DNA from: Desulfohalobiaceae bacterium
Lineage (GTDB): Bacteria; Desulfobacterota; Desulfovibrionia; Desulfovibrionales; Desulfothermaceae
NCBI GenBank assembly: GCA_021737115.1
Contig: JAIPER010000206.1
Span: 1 to 6,560 of the forward strand
Direction: 5' to 3'
DNA length: 6,560 nucleotides
Shown here: positions 1-5,247 of the stretch, piece by piece
Numbering within the stretch: the first letter of the stretch is position 1
Layout: the number at the start of each line of letters is the position of its first letter
Position numbers and translations under genes: made by a program
Notes under the pieces: model-generated
The model's input: only the letters and a program-made list of their open reading frames with translations
What the model was told of the DNA's origin: nothing
Databases searched by the model: none

Positions 1-1
1 C

Positions 2-901
2 TTACAACTTCTTGGCGTAGGCGGCTGCCTCCAGGCCGGCTACGCAGCCCTCGCCGATGGCCTTGGCCACCTGCCAGGGCGGACCGCAGATGTCGCCGGC
101 GGCATAGACCCCCGGGACGTTGGTTTCCTGTTTCTTGTTCGTCTGAATATACTTCATGCTTTCCGTGTCCAGGGCTACTCCCAGATTGGCGGCCAGGGTG
201 GTGGCCCCCTTGGCCCCCAGCTCGATGAAAACGCCTTTGACATCGATTCGTTGGCCATCGTCCAGCATCAGGCCCTCTACCTCATTTTCTCCGACAATCT
301 CCGACACCTTCCTGCCTTCATGGACCTGAATGTAACTCTCCTTCATTTTTTCCATCAAATAATCCGCAGTCTCCAGCTTCTCGCAGATCAAGTGGACCTC
401 ATCGGCATAGAAGAGCATGGTCAAAGCCCCGCTTATGGCCGCGCTCTCACAGCCGATGACGGCCACGGACTCCCCTTTGTAAAAGCCGGCATCGCAATCC
501 ACGCAATAACTTATCCCCTGACCGAGGAGCCTCTTTTCGCCTTTCAGACCCAGCTTGTTTCGGGATATGCCCATGGCCAGGACAAGTGTCTTGGCCTTGA
601 AACTCCGATTGCTTTCCGCCTCCACCAGGAAGCGGCCATCAGCCGACGTAACTTTCGTCACGTCCTCCTGCAAAAATACCGCTCCCGACTCTTTGGCCTT
701 AGTCCGGGCCTGCCTGAGAAGATCTGCGCCCGCATCTCCATCGATGCAGCAGTAATTCTCCAGATGCACATTATGAATGCTGCTTTTGGGAAGCTTGCCG
801 AGCACTAATACCGAGACCTTCCGGCGGGCGGCGTGGATGGCCGCCTGGAGTCCAGCTGGACCCGCGCCCAGAATCACCAGATCGTAATCTTCTTTATTCA
901 T
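2..901 (-). CDS. Thioredoxin reductase-like FAD-dependent disulfide oxidoreductase with altered NADPH motifs
   Basis: Complete 299-residue protein, close to the usual size of low-molecular-weight thioredoxin reductases. The N-terminal FAD-binding motif GAGPAG is at residues 12-17. The redox-active pair is C133-V-D-C136, followed by DAGFY. The C-terminal FAD contact GVYAAGD is at 264-270, with Q277 and an AIGEG stretch after it. By family it should pass electrons via FAD to a disulfide on thioredoxin or a related cytosolic partner. The pyridine-nucleotide domain departs from the family: the usual GGGxSA is GCESAA (150-155) and the HRRxxxR motif is replaced by HLICEK (170-175). NADPH use is therefore doubtful; NADH, ferredoxin or another donor is an inference. 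I chose the ATG at 901 because AAGGA lies 7 nt upstream. The in-frame ATG at 967 would add 22 residues but has no ribosome site and precedes no conserved sequence. No thioredoxin gene is adjacent in the window. Confidence 0.9.
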   Translation of the reverse strand: MNKEDYDLVILGAGPAGLQAAIHAARRKVSVLVLGKLPKSSIHNVHLENYCCIDGDAGADLLRQARTKAKESGAVFLQEDVTKVTSADGRFLVEAESNRSFKAKTLVLAMGISRNKLGLKGEKRLLGQGISYCVDCDAGFYKGESVAVIGCESAAISGALTMLFYADEVHLICEKLETADYLMEKMKESYIQVHEGRKVSEIVGENEVEGLMLDDGQRIDVKGVFIELGAKGATTLAANLGVALDTESMKYIQTNKKQETNVPGVYAAGDICGPPWQVAKAIGEGCVAGLEAAAYAKKL

Positions 902-908
902 GACAACA

Positions 909-924
909 TCCTTGTATAGCAAGG
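909..924 (-). promoter_or_regulatory. Ribosome binding site of the reductase gene inside a small hairpin
   Basis: On the minus strand CCTTG (924-920) can pair with CAAGG (914-910) around the loop CTATA. The AAGGA ribosome site (913-909) overlaps the 3' arm. The site fixes the start at 901. The stem is only 5 bp, so it may or may not affect translation. Confidence 0.5.
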
Positions 925-968
925 GCTTTTTTGCAAACACATCCTTTTGAGAGCCAACTGCAACCATT

Positions 969-996
969 ACTATAGACCGAAGACGCTCTCTGCGAA
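969..996 (-). promoter_or_regulatory. Possible promoter of the reductase gene
   Basis: On the minus strand TTCGCA (996-991, 4/6 to TTGACA) is followed after 16 bp by TATAGT (974-969, 5/6 to TATAAT). Initiation near 962 would leave a leader of about 60 nt before the ATG at 901, and would exclude the ATG at 967 from the transcript. This is a sequence match only. Confidence 0.35.
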
Positions 997-1074
997 CAGG
1001 GGAGAAAATGGGTAGATTGCACCTGGCCGGTTAGACTGCAGATTTCGTATAGAATTTTAGGCCCCGGGTTTTGG

Positions 1075-1106
1075 CCTCCGGCCCGTAGGGGCCTACGCCC
1101 CGGAGG
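1075..1106. repeat. Strong GC-rich imperfect palindrome (stem-loop)
   Basis: CCTCCGG...CGTAGG (1075-1089) faces CCTACG...CCGGAGG (1092-1106). That gives 7 bp plus 6 bp of pairing broken by two C/C mismatches, with a GG centre. No U-tract follows on either strand, so it does not read as an intrinsic terminator. It lies between two divergently transcribed genes and may be a dispersed palindromic repeat. The rest of 902-1256 shows no gene, only minor dyads such as TCCAAAA-AC-TTTTGGA at 1155-1170. Confidence 0.6.
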
Positions 1107-1256
1107 GATTTTCGATTGTTAAAACAAAGAATAGAGCTGGTTATCTGGCATAAATCCAAAAACTTTTGGAACCGTGCAACCCTCACGTCTACGGATTTCA
1201 CCCTGGAAGTCCTGGATTAAGGAAGCAAAACTTAAGGATTTGGGATCGGTATCGTA

Positions 1257-1284
1257 TTGACAATTTTTTCGAATATTTTATAAT
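1257..1284 (+). promoter_or_regulatory. Near-perfect sigma70 promoter of the HU-like gene
   Basis: TTGACA (1257-1262) and TATAAT (1279-1284) both match consensus exactly and are 16 bp apart in an AT-rich spacer. Transcription should start near 1291, giving a leader of roughly 58 nt. This is the clearest promoter in the window and suggests strong, perhaps constitutive, expression unless a repressor acts here. Confidence 0.8.
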
Positions 1285-1316
1285 TCACAACAAGTGAAGA
1301 AGGAGCTTTCGATTAC

Positions 1317-1326
1317 TTGTCGACAA
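1317..1326. promoter_or_regulatory. Perfect 10-bp palindrome in the HU-like gene leader
   Basis: TTGTCGACAA is its own reverse complement and lies between the predicted transcription start and the ribosome site. It could be an operator, an RNA element or chance. A second small dyad, TTCAC-AACAA-GTGAA, is at 1284-1298, just after the -10 box. Confidence 0.3.
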
Positions 1327-1348
1327 ACCTTAATAAGGAGGAATTGCC

Positions 1349-1699
1349 ATGACAAATTATGATTTTCCGGATGTCTGCCTGTCTCAAACCGACGAGAAAT
1401 GCAACCTGACCCCGCCGGATCTGTCCCTGGCCAGAGAACGGGTGCACAAGCTCCCTGCCGAAGGGTTCACCAAAACCATGATCAAGAATCTGCGAATGGC
1501 TTTTCCGGATAAATTCAAAAGCGACGAAGAGGCCTACATGGTCTTTGACGGCATCAAGGGCATTCTCGCCATGCGTCTGGCCAATGGCGACAAAGCCGAT
1601 CTGGAAGGACTCGGAGAGTTCAGCACCCAAAAAACGAACGGCGGCAAACGCGTGGTCTTCACCCCTAAAGAGTGCTTGAACCAGGCCTGTTCCCTGTAA
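1349..1699 (+). CDS. Small HU/IHF-fold-like protein lacking the DNA-binding arm
   Basis: Complete 116-residue protein; the ATG at 1349 follows a strong AAGGAGGA ribosome site. Residues 41-91 follow the HU pattern: an N-terminal helix from TKTMIKNL, a second helix with DEEAYMVFDGIKGILAMRL, then NGDKADLEGLGEF (79-91), matching the HU GxxVxLxGFGxF turn. In HU about 30 residues of beta-arm with the intercalating proline would follow. Here only STQKTNGGKRV intervenes before VFTPKECL, which matches the HU C-terminal FKPGKAL. The arm is thus absent. The first 40 residues are not HU-like and carry C10 and C18; C109 and C114 sit at the other end, so a disulfide or metal link is conceivable. Likely cytosolic and dimeric by analogy. 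Without the arm, DNA binding may be weak, altered or lost, and a protein-binding role is possible. Strong promoter, ribosome site and terminator imply abundant expression. The fold call is made from pattern only. Confidence 0.75.
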   Translation: MTNYDFPDVCLSQTDEKCNLTPPDLSLARERVHKLPAEGFTKTMIKNLRMAFPDKFKSDEEAYMVFDGIKGILAMRLANGDKADLEGLGEFSTQKTNGGKRVVFTPKECLNQACSL

Positions 1700-1714
1700 A
1701 ACCGGTTCTAACCG

Positions 1715-1761
1715 CCTGATTGTCTCCTGCCGGATCCCGCAACACAGGCAGGACATTCAGG
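1715..1761 (+). other. Stem-loop in the 3' untranslated region of the HU-like gene
   Basis: The arms 1715-1731 (CCTGATTGTCTCCTGCC) and 1747-1761 (GGCAGGACATTCAGG) pair with one mismatch and one bulge around a 15-nt loop. No U-tract follows. A further small hairpin, CGGTT-CT-AACCG, is at 1703-1714. Together with the terminator they could stabilise the transcript or form a processed 3' RNA. Confidence 0.5.
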
Positions 1762-1775
1762 GATTCTCCCAGCAG

Positions 1776-1811
1776 AAGGCCTGACTGGAAAAAACCGGTC
1801 AGGCCTTTTTT
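1776..1811 (+). terminator. Intrinsic terminator of the HU-like gene
   Basis: A 13-bp stem, AAGGCCTGACTGG (1776-1788) with CCGGTCAGGCCTT (1795-1807), has one T-G wobble and an A6 loop. It runs into TTTTTT (1806-1811). On the opposite strand no U-tract follows, so it acts mainly on plus-strand transcription, between convergent genes. Confidence 0.93.
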
Positions 1812-1838
1812 GATCTGCACAGCCTGCCAATACATGAA

Positions 1839-3935
1839 TCATCTCGTCTCCGATTTCCCGGCCCGGATCGCCTCTTTTACCTTCTGTGAGAGTTCCTCCC
1901 AGTCGAAGGGCTTCTGGATAAAACTGTTGCAGCCCAGATCCAGGACAGCCTGTACCTCCTCAGTGTCATAATATCCACTGGACAAGAGCACCTTGACCCC
2001 CGGATCCATCTCCTTCAAACGGTTATAGATTTTCTTGCCCCCCATTCCCGGCATGATCATGTCCAGGATTACCAGGTCTATTCCGCTGCTGTGCCGCTGG
2101 TAGACATCCAGGGCTGCCTGCCCGCTCCCGGCCCCAAGGACGGTATAGCCGAGACCTTCGAGAAGCTTCCTGGTTACCTCCAGAACATGGTCTTCATCAT
2201 CCACCAGGAGCAATGTACCCTGTCCGTATTGAACAATCTGCTGCTCGACCTTGGCTTCTGCCCGGGAGGGGGCTTCAGTTCTGGAGGCCGGGAGGTAGAT
2301 GTCGAAGCGGCTCCCTTGCCCCGGCTCGCTGGAGACAGTGATAAAGCCGCCGTGATTTTTGACGATTCCGTAGACAGAGGCCAAGCCCAGCCCGGTCCCC
2401 TTGCCGACTTCCTGGGTGGTAAAAAAAGGTTCGAAGATTTTTTGTCTGGTTATTTCATCCATGCCGACCCCGGTATCGGCCACGGAAATCTTGACATATC
2501 GGCCCGGGACGACTCTAAAAGGCAGTTGATGGTCATCGCTCAGTCTGCAGTTGTCTGTCTGAATTGAGATCTCCCCACCATCCGGCATGGCCTGGCCGGC
2601 ATTCAAGTAGAGATTCATGAGAACCTGGCGGAGCTGCCCCGGGTCAACACTGACCGTCCAGAGCCCTTTTTTGTATGTCTCGTTAAACACGATTTTTTTG
2701 TTGGTGTGGCTGAACATTTCGTTCGCATAAGGTATGAGTTCATTCAGATCGATGAGTTCGACCTGATTTTTACCCTCCCTTGCATATCCCAGCAAATCAT
2801 TGGTCAGTTCGGCTGCCCGTCTGACGTCTTCCTCTATGCCCTTGAGATGCTTGAGGTCAGCATGAGAACTGTCTTTGTCCATCATCAACAGCGTGGCCCG
2901 GCCACTGATGCCCATGAGGACATTGTTGAAATTATGGGCCACGCCACCGGCCAGAGTGCCCACGGCCTGCATCTTTTGAGCCTGCAGGAGCTGAGCTTCA
3001 AGATTCCTGTGCTCGGTAATGTCAGTAAAAACACCGTGAGCGCAGTGAAAACCGCCATCTTCGTCAAATTGGGCACTGGCGTTGAAGTAGACAACGATTC
3101 TTTCGCCGCTTCTTTTAATCAGGGTGAGCTCGACGCTGTCCAGGACCCCTTCTTTTGGTAACAAGGCGAACTGTTGCTGGAACTGGGCCAACAGGCCAGG
3201 ATCTACATAATTGCCGAACCAGGTGCCGATGACATCTTTTTTTGGGTAGCCCATGGTATCCAGCCACTTGCGATTCACCTCCAGAAGACGCCCCTTTTCG
3301 TCAAGGGATTGACAGGGCAGGGGAGTATGCTCGAAGAGGAGACGAAAGTGTCGTTCGCTCCGGATCAGGGTCTTACTGGCTTTGACCCTTTCAGTAATAT
3401 CCAGCAGGGTCAGCCGCCACTGCATCACCTCCCAGGCCTCGTTCAGATCTACCTGTATCTGCGCCTGGACCCAGAAAAGAGATTTATCCTGCCTGATACA
3501 TTCCAGTTCAACACTCTGCCCGCTTCCTGTCCGGCCGGCCAGCCTCAGGGCCGCCCAATACGCATCTTGGCTTCCTTTATGAATAAGCCGGTTAAACGGC
3601 GTGAATTTCAGGAGGTACCTGTCGACACCAAACAGATTGGCCCCAGTCAGATTGATCCGGGTGAGCAACCCCGAGGAGTTGAGGGTGAGATAGGCGCAGG
3701 GGGCAAAATCATACAAGTCCAGGTATTCATTGAAAACAGCATTCAATTCCTGTTGAGCCCGTTTCAACTCCGCATTTTGCATCTCAAACTCAATCTGTCT
3801 GACTTTGAGTTCTTCGACCAACTCAAGTACACTGTCCGGAGTTTCCAGTCTGCCCGCAGGGTAGTAATCCAGAAGTTCCTCCGCCAGTTGACGGAGCTGT
3901 TTCTCTCTGCCCTGCCGGTCGTCGTGGTCAGCCAT
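1839..3935 (-). CDS. PAS-PAS hybrid sensor histidine kinase with C-terminal receiver domain
   Basis: Complete 698-residue soluble kinase with no membrane segment or signal peptide. In order: a coiled-coil stretch (about 32-70), PAS1 (about 70-184, ending LLDITER), PAS2 (about 197-308, ending FTDITEH), HisKA with phosphoacceptor H334 in GGVAHNFNN, HATPase with N-box N441 and N445, G1 DTGVGMD (487-493), FEPFFTT, and G2 GKGTGLGL (511-518), then a receiver domain. The receiver has acidic pair D579/D580, phosphoacceptor D625 in LDMIMP, S652/S653 and K675 in QKPF. It should autophosphorylate on His in response to a cytoplasmic signal and pass phosphate to its own Asp. The usual acidic residue after the H-box His is Asn here. 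Signal and output partner are unknown; no response regulator or HPt gene is nearby. I chose the third of three overlapping starts (GTG 3941, ATG 3938, ATG 3935) because GAGGA lies 7 nt upstream of it. Confidence 0.95.
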   Translation of the reverse strand: MADHDDRQGREKQLRQLAEELLDYYPAGRLETPDSVLELVEELKVRQIEFEMQNAELKRAQQELNAVFNEYLDLYDFAPCAYLTLNSSGLLTRINLTGANLFGVDRYLLKFTPFNRLIHKGSQDAYWAALRLAGRTGSGQSVELECIRQDKSLFWVQAQIQVDLNEAWEVMQWRLTLLDITERVKASKTLIRSERHFRLLFEHTPLPCQSLDEKGRLLEVNRKWLDTMGYPKKDVIGTWFGNYVDPGLLAQFQQQFALLPKEGVLDSVELTLIKRSGERIVVYFNASAQFDEDGGFHCAHGVFTDITEHRNLEAQLLQAQKMQAVGTLAGGVAHNFNNVLMGISGRATLLMMDKDSSHADLKHLKGIEEDVRRAAELTNDLLGYAREGKNQVELIDLNELIPYANEMFSHTNKKIVFNETYKKGLWTVSVDPGQLRQVLMNLYLNAGQAMPDGGEISIQTDNCRLSDDHQLPFRVVPGRYVKISVADTGVGMDEITRQKIFEPFFTTQEVGKGTGLGLASVYGIVKNHGGFITVSSEPGQGSRFDIYLPASRTEAPSRAEAKVEQQIVQYGQGTLLLVDDEDHVLEVTRKLLEGLGYTVLGAGSGQAALDVYQRHSSGIDLVILDMIMPGMGGKKIYNRLKEMDPGVKVLLSSGYYDTEEVQAVLDLGCNSFIQKPFDWEELSQKVKEAIRAGKSETR

Positions 3936-4207
3936 CATCACTTCCTCGTGCAGTAATTTGTGGGAAAACCCAGGTGAGACTGCCGCACATGGGGCGCAAC
4001 CGTTTTACCGGGGAACTGTCGTATCTATTTGTTGAAGACAAAGGACGGGAATCGAAAGAATAAAATTTTGATAATTTTATTCCTTTTTTGCATGACAGGC
4101 ACAATCTCCGAGAAGCGGACCTCAATTTTTTTAATATCAAAACTGAAAGAACACCAGGGGTATTGATACAAGGGGGACAGGATGCTGTACGTGCGCAGGA
4201 AACTCTC
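3936..4207. other. Intergenic region between kinase and tRNA-Lys, with an AT-rich inverted repeat
   Basis: No credible gene. At 4059-4081 AATAAAATT and AATTTTATT form a perfect 9-bp inverted repeat around TTGAT, with a T6 run just after it on the plus strand (4084-4089). I found no convincing promoter for the kinase and no clear intrinsic terminator after the tRNA, so read-through from the tRNA promoter into the kinase cannot be excluded. Confidence 0.5.
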
Positions 4208-4283
4208 TGGTGGGCCACGGAGGAATCGAACCTCCAACCTTCGGATTAAGAGTCCGCTGCTCTGCCAGTTGAGCTAGTGGCCC
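4208..4283 (-). tRNA. tRNA-Lys (anticodon CTT)
   Basis: A full 76-nt cloverleaf on the minus strand. The acceptor stem GGGCCAC (4283-4277) pairs with GTGGCCC (4218-4212), with discriminator A at 4211 and an encoded CCA at 4210-4208. The D-arm is GCTC...GAGC, and the T-arm GGAGG-TTCGAAT-CCTCC is canonical. The anticodon loop CTCTTAA gives anticodon CTT, reading AAG lysine codons. The outermost anticodon-stem pair is G-A rather than Watson-Crick, a mild oddity. It stands alone with its own upstream promoter. Confidence 0.97.
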
Positions 4284-4294
4284 GGACAGAGACC

Positions 4295-4324
4295 TTTTTA
4301 CTTGTATCCCATAGAGATTGTCAA
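4295..4324 (-). promoter_or_regulatory. Promoter of tRNA-Lys
   Basis: On the minus strand a perfect TTGACA (4324-4319) is followed after 18 bp by TAAAAA (4300-4295, 4/6 to consensus). The mature tRNA begins 12 nt after the -10 box, leaving a leader of only a few nucleotides. Confidence 0.6.
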
Positions 4325-4353
4325 GATTAAATTTTCGAGCGAGTATCCGAACT

Positions 4354-4394
4354 TCAGGCTTCGTAAACCTGTACCAATCACGAGAGTTAACTGC
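4354..4394. repeat. Copy 1 of a 41-bp imperfect direct repeat
   Basis: It matches 4611-4651 at 36 of 41 positions, with substitutions at 4358, 4365, 4366, 4375 and 4381. It ends in the shared GAGAGTTAACTGC. It lies just upstream of the tRNA promoter. Confidence 0.85.
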
Positions 4395-4420
4395 TTGAAA
4401 TGATTGGTTTGACTTAAAAA

Positions 4421-4480
4421 TTGGACATTTCACAGGTGTCGGGTGTCGGTGAAAGAAAAGATTCACAATAAAGTGTCCAA
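4421..4480. repeat. Nested inverted repeats
   Basis: TTGGACA (4421-4427) is mirrored by TGTCCAA (4474-4480). Inside it TTTCAC (4428-4433) is mirrored by GTGAAA (4449-4454), around two tandem copies of GGTGTCG. The right TGTCCAA half lies in the spacer of the candidate promoter at 4462-4490, so it could be a regulator half-site. Confidence 0.5.
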
Positions 4481-4490
4481 AAATTATACA
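4462..4490 (+). promoter_or_regulatory. Candidate promoter of the YkgJ-family gene
   Basis: TTCACA (4462-4467, 5/6) and TATACA (4485-4490, 4/6) are 17 bp apart. Transcription would start near 4497, giving a leader of about 190 nt. The leader would open with the hairpin AGCTCTT-GGGA-AAGAGCT (4497-4514) and include repeat copy 2. Confidence 0.45.
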
Positions 4491-4597
4491 AATTGCAGCT
4501 CTTGGGAAAGAGCTCTGAAGATGGCCATTGCCTCCTGCTTCATCTTTGGATAGGCTTTTTTAGCAGTTCGCGAGGTGGCCGCCACAAACTTGAACAC
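4484..4597 (-). pseudogene. Possible remnant of a gene 3' end, or a 37-residue small ORF
   Basis: On the minus strand a short frame from a GTG at 4597 to TAA at 4484 encodes 37 residues that look protein-like: VAATSRTAKKAYPKMKQE, then an amphipathic stretch ending ALSQELQFV. An in-frame TGA is 3 codons before the GTG, and another lies inside repeat copy 2. The frame therefore looks like the decayed tail of a longer gene. I do not recognise the family. It overlaps the proposed plus-strand leader, and chance cannot be ruled out. Confidence 0.25.
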
Positions 4598-4610
4598 CCA
4601 GGGTCATACC

Positions 4611-4651
4611 TCAGACTTCGTTCACCTGTACAAATCATGAGAGTTAACTGC
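4611..4651. repeat. Copy 2 of the 41-bp imperfect direct repeat
   Basis: Second copy, 257 bp to the right of the first in the same orientation, 36/41 identical. It ends 27 bp before the ribosome site of the YkgJ-family gene. With two copies only and no tRNA 3'-end identity, it is not a CRISPR array or an obvious attachment site. Confidence 0.85.
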
Positions 4652-4689
4652 CTCATGCGGACCTGCAAACTGCTCTTTGGAGGAGCCTG

Positions 4690-5163
4690 ATGACCGAACA
4701 CGAGCAAGACTCGGCTTTTATCTGCAAACGCTGCGGCGCCTGCTGCCAGGGACAGGGCGGGATCGTCCTGACCGGACGGGATGAAAAGCGGTTATCTGCT
4801 TTTCTCGGCCTCTCCCTCTCTGTGTTTCAAGACCGGTACATCGAAAAAAAGAAAGAGAAGCGGGTGCTGGCCACCAAAACGGGAAACGTGTGCATTTTTT
4901 TTGAACCGAAGAACGGCTGCACTGTTCATCCCGGGAAACCGGACATCTGCCGGAGCTGGCCATTTTTCCGAGGAAATCTCATCGACGAGCTGAGCTGGCA
5001 CATGGCCCAGGATTCTTGCCCCGGGATCAACCCCGGGGTCGGCCACCGGGAATTCGTCTGCCAGGGGCTTCTGTTTCTGCAGAAACAGGGTTTAGCCCAA
5101 AAGCCTGGGCCAGGGGGCCCTACTGCCCTGGTGGTCGCTGATCTGTATCAGAAGTTGACCTGA
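4690..5163 (+). CDS. YkgJ-family cysteine-cluster protein (putative Zn or Fe-S binding)
   Basis: Complete 157-residue protein; the ATG at 4690 follows GGAGGA with 5 nt spacing. The family signature is clear: C12-x2-C15-x2-C18-C19 near the N-terminus, then C68, C77 with H80-P81, and C87-R88 followed by SWPF. This matches the usual CxxCxxCC ... CxFL ... CxIHxxRPxxCRxFP pattern. C110 and C124 are further candidates for ligands. Members of this family (often annotated as zinc- or iron-chelating) are presumed to bind a metal or iron-sulfur cluster through these cysteines, and their biochemical role is poorly defined. No signal peptide or membrane segment is visible, so it is likely cytosolic. It appears to be a single-gene unit, convergent with the rhomboid gene. 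Its leader may start near 4497, past an upstream inverted repeat. Confidence 0.92.
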   Translation: MTEHEQDSAFICKRCGACCQGQGGIVLTGRDEKRLSAFLGLSLSVFQDRYIEKKKEKRVLATKTGNVCIFFEPKNGCTVHPGKPDICRSWPFFRGNLIDELSWHMAQDSCPGINPGVGHREFVCQGLLFLQKQGLAQKPGPGGPTALVVADLYQKLT

Positions 5164-5203
5164 ATTCTCGTTCATTTCTGCTGGCGATACACATTTTTTG
5201 AAA

Positions 5204-5247
5204 TCCGGTTTCCTGCCCCCGGGCAGTTCCGGGGGCAGCAAACTGGA
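5204..5247. terminator. Long stem-loop between convergent YkgJ-family and rhomboid genes
   Basis: CTGCCCCCGG (5213-5222) pairs perfectly with CCGGGGGCAG (5229-5238) around GCAGTT. Beyond one C/C mismatch the stem continues for 8 more pairs (5204-5211 with 5240-5247, one G-T). It abuts the rhomboid stop codon at 5248. Neither strand has a good U-tract after it, so it may be a non-canonical bidirectional terminator or a 3'-end protecting structure. Confidence 0.5.

Noticed and set aside
965..967. Upstream ATG for the reductase gene
   Set aside because: No ribosome site, non-conserved extra 22 residues, and likely upstream of or at the predicted transcript start.
1294..1359. GTG-initiated leader peptide before the HU-like gene
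   Set aside because: No ribosome site precedes it and it would start almost at the predicted transcript 5' end.
1313..1756. 147-codon minus-strand frame opposite the HU-like gene
   Set aside because: It is antisense to a gene with clear promoter, ribosome site and terminator, and runs into the terminator region; a shadow frame.
3174..3956. 260-codon plus-strand frame opposite the kinase
   Set aside because: It is antisense to conserved PAS domains of the kinase and has no ribosome site.
3928..4237. Two minus-strand frames between the kinase start and the tRNA
   Set aside because: Both begin inside the tRNA, lack ribosome sites and have low-complexity, non-protein-like sequence.
4137..4466. 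109-codon minus-strand frame across the tRNA region
   Set aside because: It reads straight through the tRNA-Lys gene; the peptide LAQLAEQRTLNPKVGGS is the familiar spurious translation of a tRNA.
4208..4651. tRNA-Lys as an integration site with the direct repeats as attachment sites
   Set aside because: The repeat shares no sequence with the tRNA 3' end, and no integrase gene is present.
4354..4651. CRISPR-like repeat pair
   Set aside because: Only two imperfect copies, 257 bp apart, with no spacer periodicity and no cas gene.
4493..4690. 65-codon plus-strand frame overlapping the start of the YkgJ-family gene
   Set aside because: It starts at TTG without a ribosome site and spans a repeat copy; the TGATG overlap with the next gene is more simply chance.
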